From CAYYFX01 sp046330135 (lineage in GTDB: Bacteria; ARS69): a stretch of DNA of 64,000 nt. Shown in pieces: positions 1-9,109 of the stretch. The position numbers were made by a program, and so were the translations under genes. The DNA lies in contig JAXLTI010000007.1 of the NCBI GenBank assembly GCA_046330135.1, positions 279,263 to 343,262 on the forward strand, given 5' to 3'. Numbering within the stretch: position 1 is the stretch's first letter; each line of letters begins with the position of its first letter. The notes below the pieces were generated by a model. It had not been told where the DNA came from. It saw only the letters and a program-made list of their open reading frames with translations, and did no database searches.

Positions 1-95
1 GGTCGCGGCATCCACCAGTGCCCGGCGGCGCCCACGAACAACGCCACCGCGAGGATCGCCAGCAGGATTCTGGCCGGCCAAGGGCTCGTGTTCAT
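1..95 (-). CDS. 5' part of a small membrane protein, cut by window edge
   Basis: An ATG at 95-93 on the minus strand opens a frame that runs off the left edge after 31 codons. A GGGAG Shine-Dalgarno-like stretch precedes it. The product begins MNTSPWPAR and continues into a hydrophobic segment (ILLAILAVALFVGAAG), then HWWMPR, so it is a membrane-anchored or exported protein with a cytoplasmic N-terminus. No family can be assigned from 31 residues. It lies 95 bp downstream of the 22-codon ORF on the same strand and may share its transcript. Confidence 0.45.
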   Translation of the reverse strand, partial: MNTSPWPARILLAILAVALFVGAAGHWWMPR

Positions 96-190
96 CGTCG
101 GCACTCCCGGGTGGGTGGGGAGGTGACGGGCCCCGCGGCGCTCGAAGGCACCCCGAGGCCCGATCGAACAGTCCTCGAAGATTCCTTCCC

Positions 191-259
191 TCATCGAAGC
201 CACCAGAAGAAGTCCAGGAAGGCGAAGAAGAGACCGCCCGCAAACAGCAGGGTATTCAT
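191..259 (-). CDS. 22-residue single-span membrane micropeptide (putative)
   Basis: The frame is complete: ATG at 259-257, TGA at 193-191. A purine-rich GGGAGA Shine-Dalgarno lies five to nine bases upstream. The 22-residue product starts MNTLLFAGG and ends FFWWLR. It is almost entirely hydrophobic and aromatic with one terminal Arg, as expected of a one-helix membrane peptide. Both small proteins here begin MNT. The size recalls helper peptides such as KdpF or CydX, but the sequence matches neither well, so no function is assigned. Confidence 0.45.
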   Translation of the reverse strand: MNTLLFAGGLFFAFLDFFWWLR

Positions 260-310
260 GGGTGTCTCCCTTTCTTTCCCTTTCGCGGTTTCCCGCGGGG
301 GCGCAGGGAG

Positions 311-391
311 TCAGTGCATCGGGCGGGCCATGTAGCCCCCGGCGAGGCTCTTCTTGCGGGTGTGAACCGACTTCGCAACCGTAACATCCAC
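311..391 (-). CDS. Possible 26-residue basic leader ORF
   Basis: A GTG at 391-389 opens a 26-codon frame ending in TGA at 313-311. The product starts MDVTVAKSV and is basic (HTRKK), ending YMARPMH. It has only a weak GGAAG ribosome site. It is reported because it lies just upstream of the 22-residue ORF on the same strand and would form a run of three tiny genes. The AT-richer stretch at about 380-440 looks like the promoter area, but no good -10/-35 pair was found. Confidence 0.2.
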   Translation of the reverse strand: MDVTVAKSVHTRKKSLAGGYMARPMH

Positions 392-498
392 AAAGACTTC
401 CAGCGGTCTACTCAAGTTCTTTACTTCACAAGCACGGCGCCGGCCACGGGCGTGGTCCGACTGCCCAGAACTTGATCGCGTCGCTGATCGGAATCAGG

Positions 499-3009
499 TC
501 AGAGCGGGGCTTCGGAGGGTTCGGGCTCGGCGAGGAACTTCGCCACGAGGAGCGTCAGGTCGTCGGGCAGGGTGCCCCCGACGAACGCCTCGACGGCCGT
601 CGCGATGCTCTCGACGAGCGGGCCGCTCGGCAGATGCGCGACGCGCCGCAGGAGGGACTCCAGGCGCGAGCGGCCGAACTCCTCGTCGGCGTCGTTGAGG
701 ACGTCGGTGACTCCGTCGCTGTAGAGGAGCAGCAGATCCCCCGCGGCGAACGTGCGCGTCCCCGCGCGATACTGGGCGCCGGGCTCGACGCCGAGCAGGA
801 GACCTCCCTCGTCGAGATGATCCAGCGTCCCGTCGCGCCGCACGATGAGCCCGGCGGGGTGGCCGGCGTTCACGTAGTGGAAGGCGCGCCGCGGCAGATC
901 GAGATACCCGAAGAGCAGGCTCGCGAAGGTCCCCGGGTCCACGTCGCGGCAGAGGCGCTCGTTCACCTTGCGGATCACCGGCTCGGGCGTCGAATCGCGC
1001 CCGGCCTCCGCGCGAAGGGTCGCCTGGAGACCCGAGAGGATGAGCGCGGCCGGCACGCCCTTGCCCGAGACGTCGGCCACCGCGAGACCGAGGGCGCCGT
1101 CGCCGAGCTCCAGGAAGTCGTAGAGGTCGCCGCCCACCTCGCGACACGGCCGCGTGATCGCGGCGATGTCCACGCCGGCGCGCTTCGGCACCTCGCGCGG
1201 CAGGAGGCTGGCCTGGATCCGCTTCGCGACGGCGAGCTCCTCCTCCAGGCGGCGGCGCTCCAGGGCCTCTTCGTGCAGCCGCGAGCTGGACAGCGCCGTG
1301 CCCGCCTGGTCCCCGATCGTCGCGAGCAGCTCGAGGTCCTCCGCTCCGTAGCGCTCGTCCTCGTCCTTCGCGCTCAGGACGAGAATGCCTTCCAGCGCGC
1401 GCTCGCGTGGAAGGAACACGAGGACGCGCGCGTCGAGGGCGGCGAGAAGCGCGCGCTCCTCGAGGGGCAGTCGCCCGAAGCGCGCCGCGTCCTGCGCCGG
1501 CCCGACCGGCACGGGGCCGTCCACCTCCGCCCACCAGTCGAGGAGAGCGGGGGAGGGCTCGAAGACCGGAATGGGGATCTCCGACTGCCCGAGGCCCCGC
1601 GTTCCGGCGACGTGCAGCGAAGCCTCCCGCGACGAGCGCAGGAAGAGCGCCGCGCGAGAGACGTTCAGCACCTCGGGCAGCCGCTCGACGAGCACGCGTA
1701 CGAGCTCGTCGCGCTCGAGGAAGGTGGCGAGGAGCCGCGAGAAATCGTGGAGCGTCCGCCGGTAGGCGTAACGCCGGCGGTAGAGCGCGCGGTCCACGAG
1801 CGCCTGCAGGCGATCGCGGACGGGGAGGAAGAGCAGCGCCGCCGCGAACACCACCGAGAACGAGAGGAGCGCGCGCCCCGGTCCGGACGCCGCGAGCACC
1901 ACGTGCCCGAGCACGTCGGTGATGAGGTAGTACGCCGTGACGAGCAGCGCGGTGAGCGCGCCGTACACCACGCTTCGCCGGACGACCATCTCCAGGTCCA
2001 TGAGCCCGTAGCGGAGGATCGCGTGCCCGAAGCCCAGCGGCACGAGCGCGAGCGTCGCGAAGGCGTAACGGTCTCCGGGCAGCTCCACTTGCGGCACGAT
2101 GGCCAGGACGCCCGAGAGGAGCAGGGGCGGAAGGATGCCGAGCGCCGTCGCGGGCAGCAGGAAGCGAACGCTCCGCCGGAGGACCGGCGACGACAGCGAG
2201 CGCACGCCGCGCACGAACGATACGAGGCCCCAGAGGATCATGCCGACGAAGATGAGCGCGGTGATCGTTTGGAAGGTGAGCGCCGCGGGAGAGACGGGGC
2301 GGCCGAGCAGGACCAGGTCGATGTCGAACATGACCGAGAGCGGCATGCCCACGATCGCGGGCACGTAGAGAAGCCACGCGCGCCGCGAGTCCTTCGCGAG
2401 GAAGCGGGCGCGTCGCGGGAAGCTCAGGAAGAAGTGCAGCACGACCGCCGGCAGCACGAGGCTGGCGAGGTCCAGCGCGAGCTTGTTCGCGAGGAACGCG
2501 TCGCGCGTCACGAGCCTCGTATCCGGGAACAGCAGTCGACAGAACAGGAGGTTCATCAGGAAGAACAGGGTCGCGACGCGGTCCGAGCGACTGAGGAAGA
2601 CGACGAGACCCGTCACGAGGAACAGGGCGGCGATTCCTCCGTTGATCAGCTGGCGGACCAGCTCTCCGCGCGGCGTGGAGGCGGGGAGGAGGCGAACCGT
2701 GCGGTGCTCCCCCGAGGCGGTCCGGAGCTCCACTTCCACGCTGCCGTCGGGGGCGGCGCGGTACTCCCAGTGGCGCGCCCACGGGACGCCGCCGAAACGG
2801 AGGACGTACTCCCCCTTGTGGACGCCGGCGGCCTCGGCCGGCGATCCCGCCACGACTCGGCGCACGGAGTCGTCGGGGCCGGGGATGAGCCCCCACCACG
2901 GGCGGTTCGGGAGGGACAGCAGCGTCCCGCAGAGCTGCGTGAGGAGGAAGAAGGCGGCGGCCACCCCGACGAGATAGCCGGCCGTACTGCGGCGTCGATA
3001 GCCTCGCAT
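499..3009 (-). CDS. PDZ / multi-TM / GAF / SpoIIE-type PP2C serine phosphatase
   Basis: This is a membrane sensor phosphatase of about 836 residues. Visible in order are an N-terminal TM segment (about 10-32), a PDZ-like domain (about 45-115, with AGSPAEAAGV and KGEYVLRFGG), a set of about seven TM helices (about 120-400), a GAF-like region (about 425-590), a coiled linker ending in AKRIQASLLP, and a SpoIIE/RsbU PP2C domain. The phosphatase metal motifs GGDLYDF, VADVSGKG, YSDGVTD and DDLTLLV are intact. Such proteins dephosphorylate STAS anti-sigma antagonists, and one is encoded at 12573-12932. The ATG at 3009 has GGAGG 12 bases upstream; a TTG at 3078 is the alternative. The gene stands alone, divergent from the TPR gene. 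Confidence 0.88.
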   Translation of the reverse strand: MRGYRRRSTAGYLVGVAAAFFLLTQLCGTLLSLPNRPWWGLIPGPDDSVRRVVAGSPAEAAGVHKGEYVLRFGGVPWARHWEYRAAPDGSVEVELRTASGEHRTVRLLPASTPRGELVRQLINGGIAALFLVTGLVVFLSRSDRVATLFFLMNLLFCRLLFPDTRLVTRDAFLANKLALDLASLVLPAVVLHFFLSFPRRARFLAKDSRRAWLLYVPAIVGMPLSVMFDIDLVLLGRPVSPAALTFQTITALIFVGMILWGLVSFVRGVRSLSSPVLRRSVRFLLPATALGILPPLLLSGVLAIVPQVELPGDRYAFATLALVPLGFGHAILRYGLMDLEMVVRRSVVYGALTALLVTAYYLITDVLGHVVLAASGPGRALLSFSVVFAAALLFLPVRDRLQALVDRALYRRRYAYRRTLHDFSRLLATFLERDELVRVLVERLPEVLNVSRAALFLRSSREASLHVAGTRGLGQSEIPIPVFEPSPALLDWWAEVDGPVPVGPAQDAARFGRLPLEERALLAALDARVLVFLPRERALEGILVLSAKDEDERYGAEDLELLATIGDQAGTALSSSRLHEEALERRRLEEELAVAKRIQASLLPREVPKRAGVDIAAITRPCREVGGDLYDFLELGDGALGLAVADVSGKGVPAALILSGLQATLRAEAGRDSTPEPVIRKVNERLCRDVDPGTFASLLFGYLDLPRRAFHYVNAGHPAGLIVRRDGTLDHLDEGGLLLGVEPGAQYRAGTRTFAAGDLLLLYSDGVTDVLNDADEEFGRSRLESLLRRVAHLPSGPLVESIATAVEAFVGGTLPDDLTLLVAKFLAEPEPSEAPL

Positions 3010-3079
3010 CGCGCCCGCGACCTCCGGCGAGCGCTGGCGTGCGCCCGCCAACGACCGGACTTCGCACCTTCTCGGCAAG

Positions 3080-3113
3080 GCTTGTCAACGTGATTTCACG
3101 GTGAATGACAAGC
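3080..3113. promoter_or_regulatory. Nested palindromes upstream of the phosphatase gene
   Basis: An 8-bp inverted repeat (GCTTGTCA at 3080-3087, TGACAAGC at 3106-3113) encloses a second perfect palindrome, TTCACGGTGAA (3095-3105). It is AT-richer than its surroundings and lies in the intergenic gap between two divergent genes. On the minus strand it contains TTGACA, but no -10 hexamer follows at the right distance. It is a candidate operator; the binding protein is unknown. Confidence 0.4.
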
Positions 3114-3207
3114 TCTAGCGGGCCGCTGCTCGATGGCTGGGGGCGCGGCCGGCACACTCGCGGAGGCCCGCCTGCCGAAGGAGGTCGCGAATCCTCGGGA
3201 ACGTGGC

Positions 3208-3236
3208 TTGTCGACGCCGCCGTCCGATGTTACGAT
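3208..3236 (+). promoter_or_regulatory. Sigma-70-type promoter of the TPR protein gene
   Basis: TTGTCG (3208-3213) and TACGAT (3231-3236) are separated by exactly 17 bases, each matching consensus at four of six positions. Transcription would start near 3243, about 40 bases before the GTG start at 3283. Confidence 0.5.
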
Positions 3237-3282
3237 CCCGCGTCGTTTCCCGACCTCGCCCCATCGCTTCGAGGAGCCGATC

Positions 3283-3966
3283 GTGTCCGAACGCCTGACC
3301 AAGCGGCAGCTCAAGCACGATCAGTTCCTGGAGTTCCTCCAAGAGGCGGCTGTTTTCGCGCGGCATCACGCGTTCTACGTGGCCGCCGGTCTCATCGTGT
3401 TCGTCGCCGCCGTCGCGCTGGCCGTCCGCATCGGCGGCTCCGCGGCAGGACCCCGCGTGGACAACTCGGGGGCCGAGAAGGCGCTGTCCGAGGCCCGCAC
3501 TCAGTTCGCGATGGGCCAGATGGATGCGGGACGCAAGGCGCTCGAGCAGCTCCGGGCCAGCCACGGAGGGGCCCGAGCCGGCCGCGAGGCCACGTACATC
3601 CTCGCCAACGCGTACTACGAGTCCGGGGACTGGGCCAAGGCGGCGGACGCCTTTCGCGCCTTCCTCGACAAGCCGCTCTACAAGGACTTGATGCTGGACG
3701 GCGCCCACATGGGTCTCGCCGCGTGCAAGGAGCAGAGCGGGGATGTCGCGGGCGCCCTCGAGGACTACAAGAAGCTCTGGACCGCGGCCCTCCAGCCCGG
3801 AACCCGCATCGAGGCAGCGCTGTCCGCCGCACGCTGCGCGCGCGCCCTCGGACGCCCCGCCGACGCCCGCGCCATGTACCAGGCCCTCATCGACGCGTAT
3901 CCGGACGCGACCCCCGCGCAAGACGCCCGCTTCGGCCTCATGACCCTCGGGCCCGCGTCTTCCTGA
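3283..3966 (+). CDS. TPR-containing single-pass membrane protein (YfgM/TPR_21-like)
   Basis: The start is a GTG at 3283, preceded six bases upstream by GAGGAG; longer upstream frames lack a ribosome site. The 227-residue product has a charged cytoplasmic N-terminus (SERLTKRQLKHDQF), one TM helix at about 31-49, and a periplasmic domain of helical pairs (e.g. ANAYYESGDWAKAADAFRAF) typical of tetratricopeptide repeats. The layout matches the YfgM/TPR_21 family, known in E. coli as an ancillary factor of the Sec translocon and the BamB-associated machinery. The exact role here is inferred only. It appears monocistronic. Confidence 0.75.
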   Translation: MSERLTKRQLKHDQFLEFLQEAAVFARHHAFYVAAGLIVFVAAVALAVRIGGSAAGPRVDNSGAEKALSEARTQFAMGQMDAGRKALEQLRASHGGARAGREATYILANAYYESGDWAKAADAFRAFLDKPLYKDLMLDGAHMGLAACKEQSGDVAGALEDYKKLWTAALQPGTRIEAALSAARCARALGRPADARAMYQALIDAYPDATPAQDARFGLMTLGPASS

Positions 3967-4424
3967 CCGGGGCCGCGCTTCGGTGAGAGAGCGCCGGGGG
4001 GGAGCCGCACGCCGGCCCGCCCGCAACGCCCAGGGCACGTCCTGCACGATCTCGCAGAGTCGAGCCCACGCACCATGCACCGTCCTTCGGAAGTGATTGC
4101 CGTAAGAGGCGACCTAGAAGGCGGTTCCGGCGGTGTTCCCGATTCCGATCCTCGCCGTATAACTTGACATAAGATCTCTTTGCGGACATTCGGCGACGGC
4201 GCCGTGGCGCCCGTGCGCCGCTCCCGGCCGCCCGGCGGACCCCTCCGCGCCGCCCCGCCGCTCGGGAGCCGGCCTGGGGCGAACGCTTCCCCACCCGGAA
4301 GGCTCCGAAGGACCTCGGCGCCCGGCGGGCTCTTGCGGGGGCTTCCTGGACAGTTGGCCGAGCGCTCGCGGTCGTGCGGAATCGGCAGAGTTCGTCAGTC
4401 CTGACGCGGTCTGGCCGACGATCC
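3967..4424. other. 458-bp gap between convergent genes
   Basis: No convincing gene lies here. A patch around 4141-4190 is much less G+C-rich than the rest and contains TATAAC and TTGACA, but no properly spaced promoter pair. A minus-strand frame (about 4179 to 3938) starts in this patch, but its third codon positions are not G/C-biased and it resembles nothing known. No clear intrinsic terminator was found. Confidence 0.5.
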
Positions 4425-7025
4425 TCAGACGACGACGTTCACCAGCCGTCCGGGAACCACGATGACCTTGCGCGGCGCCTTCCCTTCGAGCGCGCGCCGT
4501 ACGCTCTCGTCGGCCAGGGCCATGCGCTCGAGATCGGCGGCCGGCGTCTCGGGCTCCGTCTCGAACCGCGAGCGGACCTTCCCGTTCACCTGGACCACGA
4601 TCTCCAGGAGCTGCGGGCGCGCCAGTTCGGCATCGAACGTGGGCCAAGGCGTCTCCGAGAGCGCGCCACCGAGATCGAGGCGGCTCCAGATCTCTTCCGC
4701 GAGGTGCGGCGCGAACGGGGAGGTCAGCAGCGTCAGGATCCGCTTGTCTTCGCGCGTGGCCGCTTCGGCCTTGGTCAGCTCGTTCACGTACTCCATGAGC
4801 GCGGCGATCGCCGTGTTGTGGCGGACGCGCTCGACGTCCTCGGTGACCTTGCGAATGGTCCGATGGCGGACCCGCTCATGCGGATCGCCGCCCGGCTCGG
4901 GGAACTGCGCGGCGCGCCACGCGCGATCCAGAAACCTCGCGACGCCCTGGATGCCTTTCTCGGACCACGGCTTGTCCACCTCCAGCGGCCCCATGAACAT
5001 CTCGTAGAGCCGCAGAGCGTCGGCACCGTGCGTCTTCACGACGTCGTCCGGATTGATGACGTTGCCGAGGGACTTCGACATCTTCTCGCCGTTCTCGCCG
5101 AGGATCATCCCCTGGTTCATCAGCTTCTGGAACGGCTCCTTCGTCGAGACGTAGCCGAGGTCGAAGAGCACCTTGTGCCAGAAGCGCGCGTACAGCAGGT
5201 GCAGCACGGCGTGCTCGGCGCCGCCGATGTAGACATCCACCGGCATCCACGCGCGCTCCTTCGCCGGATCGACGAGCGCGCGCGAGTTCGCGGGATCGAT
5301 GTAGCGCAGGTAGTACCAGCAGGAGCCGGCCCACTGGGGCATGGTGTTCGTCTCGCGCAGGTGCTTCTTCCCGGTCCGCGGGTCTACCACTTCGATCCAG
5401 GCGCCCGCCTTGGCCAGCAACGGCTCCGGCTTGCCCGTAGGCCGGAAGTCCTCCAGTTCCGGTAGAACCAGAGGCAGCTCGTCGTCCGGCACCGGGATGA
5501 CCTCGCCGTCGTCGCCGTGCAACAAGGGGATCGGCTCGCCCCAGTAGCGCTGGCGACTGAACAACCAGTCGCGGAGCTTCGTCTGGGACGCGGCGCGGCC
5601 GTAGCCCCGGCTCTCGAGCCACTCCACGATCCGTTGGCTCCCGGCTTCCACGTCCAGGCCGTCCAGGCTCACGCCGGGGCCCGTGGACGACACGTAGCGG
5701 GCCCCCGCCGGCTCCTCCCCTGGCAGGACCGGCTGCCCGTGCACGGCCAGGATCGGACGGATGGGGATGCCCTTCTCGCGCGCGAACTCGTGGTCGCGCT
5801 CGTCGTGCCCGGGAACGCCCATGATCGCGCCGGTGCCGTATCCCATCAGCACGTAGTCCGCGATCCACACCGGGACCGGCTCGCCGCTCGCCGGGTTGAT
5901 CACGAAGCCGCCGGTGTCCACGCCGGTCTTCGCCTTGGACTGGTCCGTGCGCTCGAGCTCGCTCTTATGGGCGGCCTCGCTGCGGTAGGCGTCCACGGCC
6001 GACCGGCACGCGGGCGTGGTGAAGCGGTCCACGAGCGGATGCTCGGGAGACAGCACCATGAACGTGACGCCGAAGATGGTGTCCGGACGCGTCGTGTAGA
6101 CGCGGATCGTGTCCGCCGGCGGGCTCGGCGCGAAGGTGCGGCGCGCGCGAACGTCCGCCGACGCCGCCGGGAAGTCGATCTCCGCGCCCGTGGACTTCCC
6201 GATCCAGTTGCGCTGCATCTGCTTGACCGCCTCCGGCCACTCCACGTCCTCGAGGTCGGCCAGGAGGCGATCCGCGTAGGCGGTGATCCGCAGCATCCAC
6301 TGCCGCAGCGGGAGGCGCACCACCGGGTATCCGCCGCGCTCGCTCCGCCCGTCGACGATCTCCTCGTTCGCGAGCACGGTGCCGAGCTCCGGGCACCAGT
6401 TCACCGGCACGCCGGCCTGGTACGCGAGCCGCCGCGCGTCCCGGTAGCGACGAACCTCCGCCTCGCCCTGCGCGCGTACCTCCGCGGGGATCGGCAACTC
6501 CTCGATGGGACGCGCGCGCTGCGCCCCCTCGTCGTACCAGGAGCCGAAGAGGCGCAGGAAGATCCACTGCGTCCAGCGGTAGTACCCGGGCTCGGTGGTG
6601 TTGACCTCGCGGTCCCAGTCGTACGAGAGGCCGAGCATTCGCACCTGGCGCCGGAAGTTCTCCACGTTCTGCTTCGTGGTGACGCGCGGATGGACGCCGG
6701 TCTGGACCGCGTACTGCTCGGCGGGCAGGCCGAACGCGTCCCAGCCCATCGGGTGCAGCACGCGGAAGCCGCGCATGCGCTTGTATCGCGCGAGAATGTC
6801 CGCGGCGACGTACGACTCCGGATGCCCCACGTGGAGCCCCGAGCCCGACGGGTACGGGAACATGACGAGGACGTAGTACTTCGGGCGGTCGTCGATCTCG
6901 TCCGGCGTGCGGAACGTCTTCTCGGCGAGCCAGCGCGCCTGCCACTTCGCCTCGCTCTCGGCGAAGGGGTAGCGCGCTCCGTCCGACCACGTCTCGCGCA
7001 CGGGCTTGCTCGGGATCGTCTCCAT
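4425..7025 (-). CDS. leuS: Leucyl-tRNA synthetase
   Basis: This class I aminoacyl-tRNA synthetase of 866 residues has the normal bacterial length. The N-terminus carries FPYPSGSGLHVGH, with the HIGH-type motif HVGH at residues 65-68. The CP1 editing region contains TTRPDTIFG and the GTGAIMGVPGHDERD block. The KMSKS loop (GEKMSKSLGN) lies near residue 645, followed by the anticodon-binding and C-terminal domains. The ATG at 7025 is preceded by AAGGA; upstream in-frame sequence is antisense to lptE. It follows lptE by 20 bp, recalling the leuS-lptE pairing of many diderms. Confidence 0.97.
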   Translation of the reverse strand: METIPSKPVRETWSDGARYPFAESEAKWQARWLAEKTFRTPDEIDDRPKYYVLVMFPYPSGSGLHVGHPESYVAADILARYKRMRGFRVLHPMGWDAFGLPAEQYAVQTGVHPRVTTKQNVENFRRQVRMLGLSYDWDREVNTTEPGYYRWTQWIFLRLFGSWYDEGAQRARPIEELPIPAEVRAQGEAEVRRYRDARRLAYQAGVPVNWCPELGTVLANEEIVDGRSERGGYPVVRLPLRQWMLRITAYADRLLADLEDVEWPEAVKQMQRNWIGKSTGAEIDFPAASADVRARRTFAPSPPADTIRVYTTRPDTIFGVTFMVLSPEHPLVDRFTTPACRSAVDAYRSEAAHKSELERTDQSKAKTGVDTGGFVINPASGEPVPVWIADYVLMGYGTGAIMGVPGHDERDHEFAREKGIPIRPILAVHGQPVLPGEEPAGARYVSSTGPGVSLDGLDVEAGSQRIVEWLESRGYGRAASQTKLRDWLFSRQRYWGEPIPLLHGDDGEVIPVPDDELPLVLPELEDFRPTGKPEPLLAKAGAWIEVVDPRTGKKHLRETNTMPQWAGSCWYYLRYIDPANSRALVDPAKERAWMPVDVYIGGAEHAVLHLLYARFWHKVLFDLGYVSTKEPFQKLMNQGMILGENGEKMSKSLGNVINPDDVVKTHGADALRLYEMFMGPLEVDKPWSEKGIQGVARFLDRAWRAAQFPEPGGDPHERVRHRTIRKVTEDVERVRHNTAIAALMEYVNELTKAEAATREDKRILTLLTSPFAPHLAEEIWSRLDLGGALSETPWPTFDAELARPQLLEIVVQVNGKVRSRFETEPETPAADLERMALADESVRRALEGKAPRKVIVVPGRLVNVVV

Positions 7026-7045
7026 GCGTCCTTGCTCCGGCGCGC

Positions 7046-7567
7046 CTACCAGGCCTGAAGCGTGCGGTTGATGATGTCGTCCGTCAGCTTCGCCAGGACT
7101 CGCCCGATCCCGATCTCCTCGGTCTCGGCGGCGTGTCCGCCCACCGCGGCGAAGTTGTACGTGTCCCACTGCGCGAGATGCTTCTCTTCCCAGATCACGT
7201 GGTTCTTCCGCACGTCCACGTAGCGGGCTTCGAGCACGATCTCCACGCGATACGTCTGCACGTTCTCCTGCGCGTCGAACGTGAACGGCTCGCGACGGTA
7301 CTCCAGGACCTGCGCCTCCACGATCGAGTCCGCGTCCTTCTCGCTGACCACCTTCAGCGACTGGTCCTTGAGGAAGGCCTCGGTCAGCGAGTCCGCGAGC
7401 GCCGTGCCGAGGTCCCCGCGGTTCGTCTTGTTCTCGGGAAGCGGCACCGCCACCGAGCGGATGTGATCCGGCAGGAGCGACGACGAGAACCCGTACGCCC
7501 CGCAACCGGCCGCGCCGAGGGCCCCGGCGAGAACGAGAAGCCGTCCCATGGCACGCCCAGGCTGCAT
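7046..7567 (-). CDS. lptE: LPS-assembly lipoprotein LptE family
   Basis: The product has 173 residues. Its lipoprotein signal peptide ends in LGAAGC with the lipidated Cys at residue 22 (16 if the second ATG at 7549 is used). The body reads SVAVPLPENKTNRGDLGTAL and later VEIVLEARYVDV, matching the LptE/RlpB family that plugs LptD and delivers lipopolysaccharide to the outer membrane. Position directly upstream of leuS supports the call. It implies an LPS-like outer leaflet. Neither ATG has a strong ribosome site, so the exact start is open. Confidence 0.8.
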   Translation of the reverse strand: MQPGRAMGRLLVLAGALGAAGCGAYGFSSSLLPDHIRSVAVPLPENKTNRGDLGTALADSLTEAFLKDQSLKVVSEKDADSIVEAQVLEYRREPFTFDAQENVQTYRVEIVLEARYVDVRKNHVIWEEKHLAQWDTYNFAAVGGHAAETEEIGIGRVLAKLTDDIINRTLQAW

Positions 7568-7699
7568 GGGGGGAGACTTTACGTCAGCGCCGGGAGGCGC
7601 GGAAGGCCTCAGTCGAGGAGGGCGCGCCGGGGGTAGCGGTCAACTTGACCACTGCCGCGCCGGGAAGCCCTCTTGGCGGCGCAAACCCGAGGCGGAGGA

Positions 7700-9109
7700 C
7701 TAGTCGCGGGGCCGGCCGAGATCGTAGTTCTTCATCCTCGTCCGGAGCTTGTCGCGGTTCAGCTGGAGATACCGCGCGGCCTGGCTCTGGTTCCAGCCCG
7801 CCTTCTCGGACGCCTTGCGAAGCAGGTACCGCTCGAGCGACGCCACGAGCTCCTCGAAGGGGATCCCCGCCTCCGGGATCCCGCGCTCCTCGATGCGCCG
7901 CACCTCCGTGAGCAGCTCCGCCACGCCGGCCGCCGCCGTGGGTCCGCCGGGAATCTGCAGCATCGCCGCCTCGAGGACCTCGCCGTCGTGGAGGAGGACC
8001 GCGCGCTCCATGCAGTTCCGCAGCTCGCGGATGTTGCCGGGCCAGGAGTAGCGGGTAGCCGCCTCGAGCGCGCTCTCCCCGACGCGGACGAAGCGCTTTG
8101 CGAACGTCGCGGCGAACTCCTGCAAGAAGTGCTCGAGGAGAACCGGCATGTCTTCCGGACGATCGCGCAGCGGCGGAAGGTCGATGGGCACGACCTTCAA
8201 GCGGAAGTAGAGGTCCTCGCGGAAGCGCCCCGCCTCCACCGCCTTCGCCAGATCGCGATTCGTGGCCGAGAGGACGCGCACGGAAACGTGGAGATCCTCG
8301 GTGCCGCCGACGCGCCGGAAGCTGGTGCGCTCGAGGACGCGCAGGAGCTTGACCTGGATGCTGGGCGCCATCTCCCCCACTTCGTCCAGGAAGAGCGTGC
8401 CGCCGTCCGCCAGCTCGAGGAGCCCGCGCTTGCGCGCGAAGGCGTCCGTGAACGCCCCCTTCTCGTGGCCGAAGAGCTCGCTCTCCAGCAGGGGCTCCGG
8501 CAGGCTCGCGCAGTTGATCTCCAGGAAGGGCTTCTCCGCCCTGGCCGAGAGGCGGTGGATGAGATGCGCGACGTGCTCCTTCCCCGTCCCCGACTCCCCC
8601 TGGATCAGCACGGTGGTGGTCTCGCTCCGCGCGACTCTCCGCGCGAGATCGTAGATCTGCCGCATCTCCGGATTCCGGCTCTCCACGAACGCGTACCGGC
8701 GGTCCGAGAGGGCCCGGTAGTGGTCGCGCTCGCGCGCCACACGCTCCAGCGCGAGCGACCGCTCCAGCGAGACCACCAGCTCGTCCACCTTCACGGGCTT
8801 CGTCACGTAGTCGAAGGCGCCCGCGCGGATCGCCTTCACCGCGGTGGCGACATCCTCGGTCCCGGTCACCATGATCACGGGAACCTCGGGGTCCGCGGAC
8901 ACCAGGTCCCTCAGGACGGAGAGGCCGTCCCGCGCGGGGAGGTTCAAGTCCAGGAGAACCGCGTCCGGCCGCGAGAGGGTCACCTGCGCAGGCACGTCGC
9001 CCTCGCCCGGAAGCGCGGTCACGCGATAGCCGCGCTCCTCCAGCAGAGCGCCGAGCAGACGGCGGAACGACGCGTCGTCGTCCACCAGCGTGATACGCGC
9101 GCCGCTCAC
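7700..9109 (-). CDS. NtrC-family sigma-54-dependent response regulator
   Basis: The product has 469 residues. Its receiver domain (about 1-120) has VDDD, phosphoacceptor Asp in VLLDLNLP and Lys in VTKPVK, all intact. A sigma-54 AAA+ domain carries Walker A GESGTGKE and DEVGEM. A C-terminal Fis-type helix-turn-helix reads NQSQAARYLQLNRDKLR. The sigma-54 contact loop is GAFTDA instead of the common GAFTGA. The GTG at 9109 overlaps the epimerase stop by four bases, so translation is probably coupled. No histidine kinase is adjacent. It ends the STAS-GGDEF-sugar nucleotide operon, which suggests control of polysaccharide genes. Confidence 0.93.
   Translation of the reverse strand: MSGARITLVDDDASFRRLLGALLEERGYRVTALPGEGDVPAQVTLSRPDAVLLDLNLPARDGLSVLRDLVSADPEVPVIMVTGTEDVATAVKAIRAGAFDYVTKPVKVDELVVSLERSLALERVARERDHYRALSDRRYAFVESRNPEMRQIYDLARRVARSETTTVLIQGESGTGKEHVAHLIHRLSARAEKPFLEINCASLPEPLLESELFGHEKGAFTDAFARKRGLLELADGGTLFLDEVGEMAPSIQVKLLRVLERTSFRRVGGTEDLHVSVRVLSATNRDLAKAVEAGRFREDLYFRLKVVPIDLPPLRDRPEDMPVLLEHFLQEFAATFAKRFVRVGESALEAATRYSWPGNIRELRNCMERAVLLHDGEVLEAAMLQIPGGPTAAAGVAELLTEVRRIEERGIPEAGIPFEELVASLERYLLRKASEKAGWNQSQAARYLQLNRDKLRTRMKNYDLGRPRD

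Noticed and set aside
191..259. KdpF
   Set aside because: Size and hydrophobicity fit, but the residue pattern does not, and the frame that follows does not begin like KdpA.
3083..3088. TTGACA as -35 of the phosphatase promoter
   Set aside because: The hexamer at the correct distance is GCGAAG, which is not a plausible -10.
472..3093. Long plus-strand open frame of 873 codons opposite the phosphatase gene
   Set aside because: It is antisense to a protein with intact PDZ and SpoIIE motifs, has an Arg/Glu-rich composition typical of reversed high-G+C coding DNA, and shows no domain.
3938..4294. 118-codon minus-strand frame downstream of leuS
   Set aside because: Third codon positions lack the G/C bias of real genes here, most of the frame is Arg-rich filler, and no ribosome site or family signal is visible.
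7549..7566. TGGCACG as a plus-strand sigma-54 promoter
   Set aside because: The GC dinucleotide is twelve, not ten, bases from GG, and no plus-strand gene follows.
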